Positions 1 to 8,995 of a stretch of DNA of 64,000 nt are shown piece by piece. Every line of letters starts with the position of its first letter. Position 1 is the first letter of the stretch. Location: assembly GCF_005049045.1 (NCBI RefSeq), contig NZ_SUPK01000001.1, positions 372,001-436,000 on the forward strand, given 5' to 3'. The translations under genes and the position numbers were made by a program. The DNA is from Cohnella pontilimi (lineage in GTDB: Bacteria > Bacillota > Bacilli > Paenibacillales > Paenibacillaceae). The notes below the pieces were generated by a model. That model ran no database searches. It was given only the letters and a program-made list of their open reading frames with translations, and was not told the origin of the DNA.

Positions 1-1177
1 AACGTTTGGCCAGTCCAAGCTTATCATCGATGGAAGCCGGCGTCTCGCTGTTGAGGTCGACTCCGAGCAGCAGTTTCTGCGCAGGAACGCCCGCCTTAAG
101 GAGCGCCGTAAGTGCGGCATCCACTTTGGCGTTCGGTTGAGGCGTGTGCTTCACCGTTCCAATCGGATGATACTCATAGGCCATAATGACAAGATCGTCG
201 GCTAAATCCGCGAGCGTACGGTAATCGTAGCCTTTATAATTGCTGTTCGGAGGCGGTACCGCGAGTGAGAGCTTGATTCCCTGAGGCGAGAGTTGTTCTG
301 CCAGCAACCGTGCGTAGTCGTTCAGCAGCTTCTGTTGCTCCGCCGCGTTCAGTTTGAAACCTAGACCTTCAAAATCGAGCATAACGCCTTGGAATCCTTT
401 TTCTGCAGCCAGCGATACGATCTTTTCAATCGAGCGGGAACGGAGCGTCTCGTCGCTTAACAGTTTCGTCAATTCAAGATTGCCGTCCGAGCCATAAACC
501 ATTAAATAGGGCGTCTTCCCTTGGGATGCGGTATTCGATACGATCGCTTCAGGCGTGTCGGACCCGGCTGCGGGCGGCCAGTAAAAATCTTTGCCCGAAG
601 TGGTCAGCTCCCCGTTCTGATCGACCCGGATCCATCCGAACGCAACGGAGTTCATATCCTGAATTCTCTCACGCTCCGCATAAGAGCTGATGGCATAGAA
701 GCCCCGCAGATGCATCTGCCGGACCGGCGAAACGATCGAGACGGTGCGTGTGGCGCCGTTCCAGCCTACTTTCGCGCCGAACTGGGTGCTGAAAAAGTTG
801 AGCGGGATTAAAGTCCGATTGTTCGAGGTGAAAGGTGCTGCGACCAGCTTCGCAGGCTGCCCGTTGACTTCCGCAGTCGGTTTCCCGAGGTGCAAAACAA
901 CGGTTTTACTTTCCCCTTCCACCTTTTGGGTCGCGGTGATCGTTTTGGTCGATTGATCCCATTCAATCTCGACCCCGAGCGGTTCGGCGATCGCGCGGAA
1001 CGGAACGAACGTGATATCGTGGTTAATTTGCGGAGCAGCTTCGGTAAAGATCAACGAAACGTCGTCGAGCAGCACGGTGACGGGCTTCGGAGCCGCTGTC
1101 GCCATATTCCCTGCGGAGCACGTAAAGGTTATGCCGGCAAGCGAAGCCGCGGCCAACCACTTTCCCCATTTGTTCAT
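1..1177 (-). CDS. Secreted GH18-type glycoside hydrolase with copper-amine-oxidase-like N domain (partial)
   Basis: The 3' end lies beyond the left edge; 392 codons are visible. The ATG at 1177 follows a GGAG ribosome site. In order: a signal peptide (about residues 1-29), a copper-amine-oxidase-N stalk domain (about 30-140, with FVPFRAIAEPLG and TLIPLNFFS), then a TIM-barrel region carrying VMLDFEGLGF near residue 265. That matches the DxE strand of family 18, whose Glu is the usual acid/base. Likely an exported peptidoglycan or chitin-type hydrolase of the YdhD/SleL kind. The substrate cannot be set from the fragment. Confidence 0.8.
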   Translation of the reverse strand, partial: MNKWGKWLAAASLAGITFTCSAGNMATAAPKPVTVLLDDVSLIFTEAAPQINHDITFVPFRAIAEPLGVEIEWDQSTKTITATQKVEGESKTVVLHLGKPTAEVNGQPAKLVAAPFTSNNRTLIPLNFFSTQFGAKVGWNGATRTVSIVSPVRQMHLRGFYAISSYAERERIQDMNSVAFGWIRVDQNGELTTSGKDFYWPPAAGSDTPEAIVSNTASQGKTPYLMVYGSDGNLELTKLLSDETLRSRSIEKIVSLAAEKGFQGVMLDFEGLGFKLNAAEQQKLLNDYARLLAEQLSPQGIKLSLAVPPPNSNYKGYDYRTLADLADDLVIMAYEYHPIGTVKHTPQPNAKVDAALTALLKAGVPAQKLLLGVDLNSETPASIDDKLGLAKR

Positions 1178-1260
1178 TCTCTCAATCTCCCATGCAGAAG
1201 TTGTAAAATTTAATAGTATTATAGCAAAAGGATTCCTCCCGGTCGAAAGCATAAAGGACT

Positions 1261-1306
1261 AAAAATAATGGCGTGTCCGATCGATCTGCCGATTAGACAC
1301 GCCATT
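1261..1306 (-). terminator. Rho-independent terminator after the GNAT gene
   Basis: An 11-bp stem (AATGGCGTGTC with GACACGCCATT) is followed on the minus strand by ATTTTTAG. It sits 8 nt beyond the stop of the acetyltransferase gene and insulates it from the glycosidase gene. Confidence 0.8.
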
Positions 1307-1313
1307 TTCATTG

Positions 1314-1829
1314 TTATTTTGCTGTAGTCAATGCCAACCGCCAATCATTGCATCGCATGATGCTGCCAGGTGGGTATTCAAATTCACACTCACCCAAAAG
1401 CGTGAAGTTCAGCTTTCGGCATATTGCATTTGAGGCAGAGTTATACATGGATGGGAAGGCATGTATAAAATTGTGCTTTTTTTCGGCACTTGCTAGTTTA
1501 ATAACTTCCGCGACAGCTTCGGTTGCGATTCCCCTGCCCTGATAACGGGGCAGGACACCCCATCCTGTCTCGCACACGTTCTCTCCATTCCAGACTTTGT
1601 CCCAATAGCCGACACTACCGACGGTTTCATTACTCTGAAGCAGCACAATCGTAAACATACGGCCAGTACCTCTTCCACCGACTTCTAAGTACCGCTTATG
1701 GCGTGATAGGATCTGCTCTTCCGATTCCGGGCCACCCAGGTGTTCTGTCATCTCAGATGTGTTTAGAAGCCGTAGCAAATCTAGATCAGCATCACTCCAA
1801 GGTTGAATCTTCACCTGCGGTGCTGGCAT
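1314..1829 (-). CDS. GNAT family N-acetyltransferase (RimJ/RimL-like)
   Basis: 171 aa. The acetyl-CoA binding motif A reads RYQGRGIATEAVAEVI near residues 94-110, preceded by the usual strand (VCETGWGVLP) and followed by the NSASNAICRKLNF helix typical of the RimJ/L subgroup. It would move an acetyl group from acetyl-CoA to an amine. The target, whether a ribosomal N terminus, drug or metabolite, is not visible. It is a single gene with its own terminator; the HD nucleotidase ends about 80 nt upstream, so joint transcription is possible. Confidence 0.85.
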   Translation of the reverse strand: MPAPQVKIQPWSDADLDLLRLLNTSEMTEHLGGPESEEQILSRHKRYLEVGGRGTGRMFTIVLLQSNETVGSVGYWDKVWNGENVCETGWGVLPRYQGRGIATEAVAEVIKLASAEKKHNFIHAFPSMYNSASNAICRKLNFTLLGECEFEYPPGSIMRCNDWRLALTTAK

Positions 1830-1911
1830 GTATTTTCCCCCACTTCTCGTATGATCTCGCCGTCGTTGTTAACATAATGAATGTTATGTATATTCTTTGC
1901 GAAACTCGAAC

Positions 1912-2529
1912 TTAGTCCATCACTGCATCCGCTTTTAAAATCCCCTTGCCAACGGCCCGGTCCAAAAGCTCCATCGCAAAACGCCACAAATGCGGACAGA
2001 TAGATTCTACAGGCGCAACCCGGCGAACCACCTGAGACCGCACGATTCCATGCTTCACCCAGCTGGCGCCTCCGGTGTAATAGTTGTGTACTAACGGGAG
2101 CAGGCGGTCCATGGCGTTCGCGTAGCGGGATTCTTTCGTCTCGACAGCTTCGAATTCTTTCCACAATTCCGTCCACTCGTCGCGCTGATCGTCGGGCAGC
2201 AGCCCGAAAATGCGCCGGGCAGCGGCTTGCTCTCTTTCTTCTTTATCCACGTAGCCGGCCGAGTCGTATGCAAACGTGTCTCCCGCATCGATTTCCACAA
2301 TATCGTGGATCAGCAGCATACGAACGACCCGGTCCAAGTTCGGACGAGGTTCTTCCGCATATTCATGCATCAACATGGCGAAGACGGCAATGTTCCAGCT
2401 ATGTTCGGCCGTGTTTTCGAAACGTGAGGCGTCCATGATCCGCGTGCGCCGCAGTACCCCTTTCAGTTTGTCGATCTCCGCGATAAACGAGATTTGCCGG
2501 GTTAAACGTTCATCCATCCACGATTCCAT
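1912..2529 (-). CDS. HD domain 5'-deoxynucleotidase-like hydrolase (YfbR/HDDC2 family)
   Basis: 205 aa. Metal-binding HD signature: the first His in AEHSWNIAVFAMLM (about residue 43) and the HD pair in LIHDIVEIDAGD (about 74). The arrangement and length fit the HDDC2/YfbR group, which dephosphorylates dNMPs. Start ATG follows AAGGAG at good spacing. It sits 38 nt downstream of gluQRS in the same direction, so the two are probably co-transcribed. The dNMP specificity is inferred from the family and not provable here. Confidence 0.85.
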   Translation of the reverse strand: MESWMDERLTRQISFIAEIDKLKGVLRRTRIMDASRFENTAEHSWNIAVFAMLMHEYAEEPRPNLDRVVRMLLIHDIVEIDAGDTFAYDSAGYVDKEEREQAAARRIFGLLPDDQRDEWTELWKEFEAVETKESRYANAMDRLLPLVHNYYTGGASWVKHGIVRSQVVRRVAPVESICPHLWRFAMELLDRAVGKGILKADAVMD

Positions 2530-2567
2530 CTGTAGGCATCTCCTTCAACGTCTATAATGCCGTTATA

Positions 2568-3548
2568 TCATATCAAACCAACAATTCGTCTCCAATCGGC
2601 CGGCAGCGCAACCGATTCTTTCGGAATGCGACTCAAATCGAACGCCGGAATCAAGTCCTTTGCTTTCACGGCGTGAGGTAGATCCAGCAGGCCGTAAAGC
2701 CATCCCATCAAACCGACAATCCGCTCGGGAGAAACGCCCGATTCGCGCAGAGCGTTCAACGCAATGTCGCCATGTCGTTTGGCCAGCCTGCTGCCATCCG
2801 GCCCTCTCATCAGAGGCGCATGGGCAAATCTGGGAGGCACGCCGCCAAGCGCTTCATACAAAAGCAACTGCCGCGGCGTCGATTCGAGCAAATCCCATCC
2901 TCGTAAAACATCGGTAATCTCCATCGCCATATCATCTATCACCACAGCTAATTGATAGCCGACGATCCCGTCCGCACGCTTTACGACGAAGTCTCCTCCT
3001 GACCCCGCAGTAAAATGTACCAACCCCGCAATCCCGTCCTCGAATTGAACCGGCTTGTCCGGCAAGGCAAACCGCAGAGACGGCGTTTTGCCCGCTTCGC
3101 GCTCCGCCCTTTCCTTATCTGATAATCCACGGCAAGTTCCGGGATAAGCCGGTCCTTCCGCGGACAAACCATGCGGGGCATTCGCAATTGACAATAAGTC
3201 GGCCCTGCTGCAGTAGCAACGGTATAGCAAGCTCTCTCGTTCCAGCCGGTCCAATGCCGCAGTGTACAGGCCGCCTCTTTTGCTCTGCTCATAGGGAGCA
3301 TACGGGCCTTCGGAGTCCGGCCCTTCATCCCAGTCCAATCCGAGCCATCGCATGTCTTCCAGAGACCGGGCGGTCCATTCGGGTTTGCAGCGCGGCCGGT
3401 CAAGATCCTCAATACGCAACACCATGGTGCCGCCCAACGATCTGACTTGGAGCCAGGCCAACAGTGCGGTTCCCGCGTTACCCAAGTGCAGCAGTCCCGA
3501 AGGTGTCGGAGCGAAACGCCCGCGAACCTTTTCATTTTGAACCGGCAT
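2568..3548 (-). CDS. gluQRS: Glutamyl-Q tRNA(Asp) synthetase
   Basis: 326 aa from the preferred ATG at 3548 (AAAGGGG nine bases upstream; an ATG at 3557 abuts the ribosome site). Class I aminoacyl-tRNA synthetase core: HIGH-type TPSGLLHLGN near the N terminus, KMSKS-type SRLAKRHG near residue 250, and a zinc site made of CYC and a later C in YPGTCRG. It is far shorter than GltX and lacks the anticodon-binding domain, which identifies GluQRS. That enzyme attaches Glu to the queuosine at position 34 of tRNA-Asp. Confidence 0.9.
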   Translation of the reverse strand: MPVQNEKVRGRFAPTPSGLLHLGNAGTALLAWLQVRSLGGTMVLRIEDLDRPRCKPEWTARSLEDMRWLGLDWDEGPDSEGPYAPYEQSKRGGLYTAALDRLERESLLYRCYCSRADLLSIANAPHGLSAEGPAYPGTCRGLSDKERAEREAGKTPSLRFALPDKPVQFEDGIAGLVHFTAGSGGDFVVKRADGIVGYQLAVVIDDMAMEITDVLRGWDLLESTPRQLLLYEALGGVPPRFAHAPLMRGPDGSRLAKRHGDIALNALRESGVSPERIVGLMGWLYGLLDLPHAVKAKDLIPAFDLSRIPKESVALPADWRRIVGLI

Positions 3549-3603
3549 TCCGCTCATCCCCTTTCACAACGCGATTCCATTGTACCATTTCAAGGCCATG
3601 GTC

Positions 3604-3636
3604 ATAAAAAACCTCCCCGGTTATCGTCCGAGGAGG
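3604..3636 (-). terminator. Rho-independent terminator after the DinB-like gene
   Basis: On the minus strand CCTCCTCGG and CCGGGGAGG pair over 9 bp (one G-U) around a 7-nt loop, followed by TTTTTT. It ends the transcript carrying bstA, the small membrane protein and the DinB protein. Confidence 0.85.
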
Positions 3637-3644
3637 ATGCCTGT

Positions 3645-4115
3645 TCATTTTCCGCTTAGCACAGATTCGATTTGTAGGCGATGATGGGCGTCATGATGAA
3701 TGAAGTCTTCCAGGTAGGCCTTCATGGAGAATGGATTTCCGTCGGCATCCCGCTCCGTTCGTTCATATTCGCTTTCGGGAAACTGACGAACGGCATTTGC
3801 GATTTGATCACGCGTATTCGCGGTTTGTTCGATGAGGTACGACCAAAACAGAGGACGGCATTCGTTTTTGGCATTTTCGTTGAACGCGTTGAAATCTAGA
3901 CTATGATAGGTTAACGGGGTTCCTTCGATCAGGGGCCGGACGGCATGCTCCCAAAAGAAAATGTCCCATTTCCACATATGGGCGATGACGTCTCTAACAG
4001 CCCATTTGCCCTCTGCGACCGCCTTCAACTGGTCCGATTCCGGGAGCGAATCGAGCGAGCGGACATAATCTGCCCATCCTTCAAACTGCTGCCTCAAACT
4101 GATGACATCCGTCAT
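3645..4115 (-). CDS. DinB-fold protein (DfsB/ClbS-like)
   Basis: 156 aa. Predicted four-helix bundle of the DinB superfamily: a WAVRDVIAHMWKWD helix at about 38-51 and a C-terminal DFIHHDAHHRLQIE with clustered His, in line with the metal-ligand pattern of the superfamily. Its start overlaps the stop of the small membrane protein upstream by 4 nt (ATGA), so translation is probably coupled. The bstA gene lies two genes upstream, so two DinB-fold proteins share an operon. Reaction unknown; bacillithiol- or damage-related roles are only guesses. Confidence 0.8.
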   Translation of the reverse strand: MTDVISLRQQFEGWADYVRSLDSLPESDQLKAVAEGKWAVRDVIAHMWKWDIFFWEHAVRPLIEGTPLTYHSLDFNAFNENAKNECRPLFWSYLIEQTANTRDQIANAVRQFPESEYERTERDADGNPFSMKAYLEDFIHHDAHHRLQIESVLSGK

Positions 4116-4336
4116 TTCGCCTGATCCCCTCTTTGCTCCATGAATTGTCGGATTTTCACAAGTTCATCGGTTAATTTTGCGATCGCCTTCTCGTTGCGGC
4201 TTTGCTGTTCATACAACTGCCTTGTTTCTCCGTACAATTCGGCCAACACGGAGTGGTTAACGGCAGCACGAATGATGAGATACAAAACCATTAAAGTGAT
4301 GCCGGTGGTGATAATCCAGAGAATTACCGCCATCAT
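4112..4336 (-). CDS. Small single-pass membrane protein with coiled coil, function unknown
   Basis: 74 aa. One hydrophobic segment (about residues 4-24, ILWIITTGITLMVLYLII) is followed by a charged heptad-like helix (NEKAIAKLTDELVKIRQFME), so it looks like a bitopic protein with a cytoplasmic coiled coil. It is packed between bstA (6 nt upstream) and the DinB-like gene (4-nt overlap), and the tight spacing supports it as real. No family recognised. Confidence 0.7.
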   Translation of the reverse strand: MMAVILWIITTGITLMVLYLIIRAAVNHSVLAELYGETRQLYEQQSRNEKAIAKLTDELVKIRQFMEQRGDQAK

Positions 4337-4342
4337 CGGCCG

Positions 4343-4873
4343 TCACCAGCCCATTCTTTCGCGCAGCGACGTAATATGAGCCACGTGATGGCGGCTGTGC
4401 CAGGCATATAAGCCAAGCGTGCGATCCAATCGTTGGACCTGCTGGGACCCGGGGTGAAAAAATGTTTTGGCAAAGTCGGCATCGGACATGGACTGCAGCA
4501 GGAGGATCCAACGCGCATGAAGCCCCTTCAGGAGGTCCAAAGAAAGCTGCGGTTCCGCGGAAACGCTGTCCGGAAGCGCCGCCCAATCTCCTTCCTCATA
4601 TGGCTTGATTGTCGGCCGCTCCTCCGTCAGCGCCAGCTTCATGCGGATGAAGGCGTTCATATGGCTGTCCGCCAAGTGATGAACGACCTGCCTTACCGTC
4701 CAGCCTCCATCCCGATAAGGGGTGTTTAATTGCTCCGGCGAAAGCCCTTGGATCGCGGCCGCCAGTTTGTCCGGCAGCTGCTCGATATCGCGCATCCAAG
4801 CCTCTCTGTGCGCTGCCGTGATATCTCCTTCGTGATGGAATTTGCCCACCGGATAACGCAGATCTTCCGTCAT
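4343..4873 (-). CDS. bstA: Bacillithiol S-transferase BstA (YfiT family)
   Basis: 176 aa, the normal length. It begins with the family hallmark DLRYPVGKF. Zn/Ni ligand histidines are in VRQVVHHLADSHMNAF (about 62-77) and LYAWHSRHHVAHI near the C terminus. BstA enzymes conjugate bacillithiol to electrophiles such as fosfomycin-like or bimane substrates, so the organism should make bacillithiol. It leads a three-gene operon with the small membrane protein and a second DinB-fold protein, ending at the terminator at 3604-3636. Confidence 0.9.
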   Translation of the reverse strand: MTEDLRYPVGKFHHEGDITAAHREAWMRDIEQLPDKLAAAIQGLSPEQLNTPYRDGGWTVRQVVHHLADSHMNAFIRMKLALTEERPTIKPYEEGDWAALPDSVSAEPQLSLDLLKGLHARWILLLQSMSDADFAKTFFHPGSQQVQRLDRTLGLYAWHSRHHVAHITSLRERMGW

Positions 4874-4959
4874 GTTCCCAAACTCCTTTATTTTGAAATG
4901 AACTGTCCTTCCAGCGTCGTTACCGCTTGGCCGGACAGGAGAATCCGCGATCCCACCTT

Positions 4960-5418
4960 TTAAATCAATAAATCATAGTGATAGAATTCGCGATCCCGAA
5001 TAAAACCGAAAGACTCATAGAGCTTCTGCGCCGTTACATTATCAACCGCAGTCGACAGCGACAGTCCTTTGGCTCCCGTATCTATGGCATGCTTCCTAGC
5101 AGCTTCCAGCAGCTTTCTCCCAACTCCCCGGCCGCGAAACTCCGGCAGGACGAACAAATCGTTCAAGATCCAGGTATGCCTCATCGAAACCGAGGAGAAT
5201 GTTGGATAAAGCTGCATGAAACCGGCACCTTTACCCGAAGCCTGATCCAACGCCAGGCAGATCACCGATTGTTCGTGGCGCAGTCTCTCTTCCAAGAATG
5301 CTCTGGCACCCGTAATATCCGAGCTTTGGCCATAAAATTGCCGGTATCTATCGAACAAAGGAGCGGCCAACTCCATATGTTCGAATCCTGCACGTATGAC
5401 CTCAATATCGTTCGTCAT
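4960..5418 (-). CDS. GNAT family N-acetyltransferase
   Basis: 152 aa from the ATG at 5418, which follows GGGGAGGAG at 12 nt; an ATG 33 nt further up has no ribosome site. Motif A is FRGRGVGRKLLEAARKHA and motif B is NVTAQKLYESFGF, with a final YHYDLLI strand. Typical single-domain GNAT that acetylates an unknown amine. It stands alone, about 85 nt upstream of bstA on the same strand and divergent from the ABC-F gene. Confidence 0.87.
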   Translation of the reverse strand: MTNDIEVIRAGFEHMELAAPLFDRYRQFYGQSSDITGARAFLEERLRHEQSVICLALDQASGKGAGFMQLYPTFSSVSMRHTWILNDLFVLPEFRGRGVGRKLLEAARKHAIDTGAKGLSLSTAVDNVTAQKLYESFGFIRDREFYHYDLLI

Positions 5419-5571
5419 TCTATACTTGCTCCTCCCCGCTCCCAATTCCATTATTATACATCCGCAGCACAGGGGCCGATAGCCTCATTTCTCAATTCCC
5501 TTTTTACAGGTACCGCTCTATAATATAAAATGTTGTGCTTTCCTACAATTTCACGAAAAAGGTGCTAAACC

Positions 5572-7128
5572 ATGAGTATATTGACGGTTAAAAATTTGAG
5601 CCACGGATTCGGGGACCGAGGAATATTCCAGGACGTCTCTTTCCGGCTGCTGAAAGGCGAACATGTCGCGCTGATCGGGGCGAACGGCGAAGGCAAGTCC
5701 ACCTTCATGAGCATCATTACGGGCAGCCTGGAACCGGATGCCGGCCAAATCGAATGGTCCAAAAAGGTCCGGGTCGGTTATTTGGATCAGCATGCAGTTT
5801 TGCAAAAAGGGATGACCATTCGTGACGTGCTCAAGAGCGCTTTCCGCTATTTGACGGATCTCGAAGCCGAAATGAACGAGATGTACGAGAAAATGGGTTC
5901 CGCCACGCCGGAAGAATTGGAAACTTTGCTCGAAGAAGTCGGCACCATTCAAGATACGCTGAACAACAACGACTTCTATTTGATCGATGCGAAAGTGGAA
6001 GAAATCGCGCGCGGCCTCGGTCTCGGCGACATTGGGCTAGAGCGGGACGTGACCGATCTCAGCGGCGGTCAGCGTACGAAGTTGCTTCTCGCCAAGCTGC
6101 TGCTGGAGAAACCGGACATTTTGCTGCTGGACGAGCCTACCAACTACTTGGACGAGGCGCATATCGAGTGGCTGAAGCGGTATTTGCAAGAGTACGAGAA
6201 TGCGTTTATTCTCGTATCTCACGATATTCCGTTCCTGAACAGCGTCGTCAACCTCATCTACCATGTCGAAAATCAGGAGCTGCACCGTTACGTCGGCGAT
6301 TATGACACGTTCCTTCAGCAGCACGAAGCGAAGAAACAGCAGCTGGAATCGGCTTATAAGCGGCAGCAGCAGGAAATCGCCGAATTGAAGGATTTCGTCG
6401 CCCGCAACAAGGCACGCGTATCGACGCGCAACATGGCCATGTCCCGTCAAAAAAAGCTCGACAACATGGAAGTCATCGAGCTGGCCAAAGAAAAACCGAA
6501 GCCGGAGTTCCGATTTAAAGAAGCGCGTACATCAGGCCGAATGATTTTCGAAACGCAGCAATTGGTCATCGGGTACGACGAGCCTCTCTCCCGACCGTTA
6601 GATCTGAAAATGGAACGCGGCCAAAAAATTGCTTTGGTCGGAGCGAACGGCATCGGTAAAACGACGCTGTTGCGCAGCATTCTGGGTGAAATCCAGCCGC
6701 TTGGCGGGACCGTCTCTCGCGGAGACAATCAGTTCGTCGGTTACTTCGAACAGGAAACCAGGGGCGATTTGGACGAGACTTGCATTGAAACAGTGTGGAA
6801 GGACTTTCCCGCCATGTCGCAGTTTGAAGTCCGCGCCGCACTCGCCAAATGCGGCCTTACGACGAAGCACATTGAAAGCAAGTTGTCGGTGCTCAGCGGC
6901 GGCGAGAAAGCGAAAGTACGTCTCTGTAAGCTGATCAACCGCGAGACCAACATTCTGGTTCTTGACGAGCCGACCAATCACCTGGACGTCGACGCTAAAG
7001 ATGAACTGAAGCGCGCCTTGAAGGAATACAAAGGCAGCATTTTGCTGATCAGCCACGAACCGGAATTTTACCGCGATGTCGCCACCGAAGTATGGAATTG
7101 CGAGTCTTGGACGACGAAGGTGTTTTAA
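5572..7128 (+). CDS. ABC-F family ATPase (YkpA/YbiT type)
   Basis: 518 aa with two nucleotide-binding domains and no membrane segments. NBD1: Walker A GANGEGKST (about 37), LSGGQRTK, Walker B DILLLDEPTNYLD. NBD2: GANGIGKTT, LSGGEKAK, LVLDEPTNHLD. A charged helical linker (about 240-310) joins them. ABC-F proteins act on the ribosome E site in translation or antibiotic protection. The C terminus lacks a long extension, which fits the housekeeping YkpA/YbiT type better than a resistance factor. The gene is monocistronic with a terminator. Confidence 0.88.
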   Translation: MSILTVKNLSHGFGDRGIFQDVSFRLLKGEHVALIGANGEGKSTFMSIITGSLEPDAGQIEWSKKVRVGYLDQHAVLQKGMTIRDVLKSAFRYLTDLEAEMNEMYEKMGSATPEELETLLEEVGTIQDTLNNNDFYLIDAKVEEIARGLGLGDIGLERDVTDLSGGQRTKLLLAKLLLEKPDILLLDEPTNYLDEAHIEWLKRYLQEYENAFILVSHDIPFLNSVVNLIYHVENQELHRYVGDYDTFLQQHEAKKQQLESAYKRQQQEIAELKDFVARNKARVSTRNMAMSRQKKLDNMEVIELAKEKPKPEFRFKEARTSGRMIFETQQLVIGYDEPLSRPLDLKMERGQKIALVGANGIGKTTLLRSILGEIQPLGGTVSRGDNQFVGYFEQETRGDLDETCIETVWKDFPAMSQFEVRAALAKCGLTTKHIESKLSVLSGGEKAKVRLCKLINRETNILVLDEPTNHLDVDAKDELKRALKEYKGSILLISHEPEFYRDVATEVWNCESWTTKVF

Positions 7129-7139
7129 GGAACAACAAC

Positions 7140-7189
7140 GAACCAGCCCGGTAGAGAGTGGCTTCTCTACACAGGCTGGTTCTTATTTA
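7140..7189 (+). terminator. Terminator between the convergent ABC-F and phosphoesterase genes
   Basis: GAACCAGCC pairs with GGCTGGTTC, with an inner GTAGAG/CTCTAC stem, followed by TTATTTATTATT. It serves the plus-strand ABC-F gene and probably also the minus-strand phosphoesterase gene that ends at 7193. Confidence 0.8.
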
Positions 7190-7192
7190 TTA

Positions 7193-8344
7193 TTAACCTT
7201 CGAACGTCATGTCAATCAGCATGATTTCCGACCGGCTTGCGATGCGTATCGGCGGGCCCCAGGAGCCGAAACCGGACGAGACCGCGACATGCATGCTGCC
7301 CTTGCGCATATAACCCCAATCGAGCTCGAACAGGCGCTTGGTGAACCAGTGGTTCGGCGCGAACTGACCGCGATGGGTGTGCCCGCAGAGCAGCAAATCG
7401 ACGCCCGCTTCGGCTGCTTTATCAAAATGATACGGCTGATGATCCATCATGATGATCGGCTTCGCACGGTCCACGCCTTCCAGCAATGCCTCATGGCTGA
7501 TTCTTCCTTCAGGATCCATCGATTCCGCTTGCTTGTCTTTCCGGCCGGCGATCACAATACCCCCTGCAATCACCACCCGCTCGTCCCGCAGCACCGGGAC
7601 CCCAATCTCGCGCATTCGCCGCACGTATTCTTCGACGTGTCCTCCGTAATACTCATGGTTGCCGAGCACGGCGTAGACTCCATACTTCGCCCTGAGCAGT
7701 CGGAGCAAGTCACTGAGGTTGTTGCGCACGAACGGTTCAATGCTGTCATCGATCACATCGCCCGGAAGCAGGATGAGATCCGGCTGCAGCTCGTTCATTT
7801 TCTTAAGCAGCCGCCGCAAATGCCGCTTTCCTACGATGTTGCCCAGGTGGATATCGGACGCGGCGACGATCCGAAGCTTGTCCATCCCCTCCACCCGCTT
7901 GTGAACGCTGACGGGATATTGGCGAACAACAGGGCTCCAAGCGTTTCGCGAACCCCATAGCAGCAGCCACGCCACGATGCCGATCGCAATCCAGCCGGCC
8001 AGCAGCACATAGTTGGACGGTTTCATGCCGGCCAGACTGAGCAGCCATGCAACTATATCCGCGGCCAGAATCAGCAGCAAGCCGAATTCCATTATCGCAA
8101 AATAATACGAGCCGATGACCTTAAGGAGCCGAGCCGCGGGACGCAAAGGCCCCGGCAAAGGTACGCGGCCCAGCAAATAAGCAAACACGACGATGGAAAA
8201 CACGATCCAATAAGCAGCCTGCGGAAAAGATGGCGCCAATTGATGAAGAAACAACCATCCGTGCCAACCTATGAAAACATTAATCAATGCATATATACCT
8301 ATAAAAAATGAAAAACCGAGAATCATCCGACTGCGAGCTTTCAT
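7193..8344 (-). CDS. Membrane-anchored calcineurin-type metallophosphoesterase (YkuE/YaeI-like)
   Basis: 383 aa. The first 140 residues hold about four hydrophobic helices. The soluble domain has the full dinuclear metal signature in order: SDIHLGN, LLPGDVIDD, LGNHEYYGG, MDHQPYHF and LCGHTHRGQF. Relatives remove phosphate from lipid or nucleotide-lipid substrates at the membrane, but the substrate here is unknown. Start ATG follows GAGGAG. An extended -10 element lies at 8390-8395. Confidence 0.88.
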   Translation of the reverse strand: MKARSRMILGFSFFIGIYALINVFIGWHGWLFLHQLAPSFPQAAYWIVFSIVVFAYLLGRVPLPGPLRPAARLLKVIGSYYFAIMEFGLLLILAADIVAWLLSLAGMKPSNYVLLAGWIAIGIVAWLLLWGSRNAWSPVVRQYPVSVHKRVEGMDKLRIVAASDIHLGNIVGKRHLRRLLKKMNELQPDLILLPGDVIDDSIEPFVRNNLSDLLRLLRAKYGVYAVLGNHEYYGGHVEEYVRRMREIGVPVLRDERVVIAGGIVIAGRKDKQAESMDPEGRISHEALLEGVDRAKPIIMMDHQPYHFDKAAEAGVDLLLCGHTHRGQFAPNHWFTKRLFELDWGYMRKGSMHVAVSSGFGSWGPPIRIASRSEIMLIDMTFEG

Positions 8345-8389
8345 GTGCTTGTCTCCTCATGCTGATGAATGAAATGAGAAACTGAGAAG

Positions 8390-8398
8390 ATTATAGCA
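8390..8398 (-). promoter_or_regulatory. Extended -10 promoter element for the metallophosphoesterase gene
   Basis: On the minus strand TGC precedes a perfect TATAAT about 50 nt upstream of the start codon. No good -35 is seen, which an extended -10 can tolerate. It lies just downstream of the preceding gene's terminator. Confidence 0.55.
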
Positions 8399-8402
8399 CA
8401 GG

Positions 8403-8449
8403 CATAAAAAATGGATAGAGAATCAGCTTTTTCGGATCCCTCTATCCAT
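8403..8449 (-). terminator. Rho-independent terminator after the YjcF-like gene
   Basis: A perfect 10-bp stem (ATGGATAGAG with CTCTATCCAT) is followed by TTTTTT on the minus strand, 14 nt beyond the acetyltransferase stop. Confidence 0.85.
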
Positions 8450-8462
8450 GTGCAATACGACT

Positions 8463-8912
8463 TTACCCTGTAATGTCTTTGCTCATCCGTACGTGCTCAA
8501 TGCCGGCGTCCAGGAAGGGTTCGGTGGAGATGGTGGCGTAACCGAGCTTGCGATAAAATTGTTCGGCCGAACACTGCGCATCCAATATGGACCGGTGATA
8601 ACCCATTTGGGCTGCGTCCTTCTCCATCGACAGGACAAGCAGTTTCCCCGCACCTGTGCCGCGATAGCGCTCGAGCACCGCAATTCGCTGCAGTTTGGCT
8701 GTGCCGGGCTCATACTCCCGCCAACGCGACGCCCCGATCGGTGTTCCGTCGTCAGCCAGGGCCAGGAAATGCCGGCAAGCCTCTACAGAGGCGTCAAATT
8801 CGTCGATCTCCTCTTCCACGGGAACGTTCTGTTCCTCCACAAACACTTCCTTGCGTATGGCGAACGCTTGCTGAAGTTGTTCCTCTGTCGTAATGCGATA
8901 ACATTCCATCAT
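8463..8912 (-). CDS. GNAT acetyltransferase, YjcF-like
   Basis: 149 aa. The N-terminal RKEVFVEEQNVPVEEEID (about 19-36) is the signature of the YjcF/ElaA-like branch. Motif A is a slightly altered RYRGTGAGKLLVLSME (T in place of the second Q/R-type residue), and the end is AEQFYRKLGYATI. GGAAGGA lies upstream of two adjacent ATGs, either of which may serve. Substrate unknown. Single gene with its own terminator. Confidence 0.87.
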   Translation of the reverse strand: MMECYRITTEEQLQQAFAIRKEVFVEEQNVPVEEEIDEFDASVEACRHFLALADDGTPIGASRWREYEPGTAKLQRIAVLERYRGTGAGKLLVLSMEKDAAQMGYHRSILDAQCSAEQFYRKLGYATISTEPFLDAGIEHVRMSKDITG

Positions 8913-8995
8913 GATCTTCCTTCCGTCCTCAACATGACCTCAATATACCGAAAAACCAAGGCCACGCGCAACGGATAAATGGCGAACAAGCGTAC

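Noticed and set aside
8816..8850. GAAC/GTTC repeats in the YjcF-like gene as a LexA box
   Set aside because: The half-sites are 5 bp apart instead of 4, and they lie inside a coding region far from a promoter.
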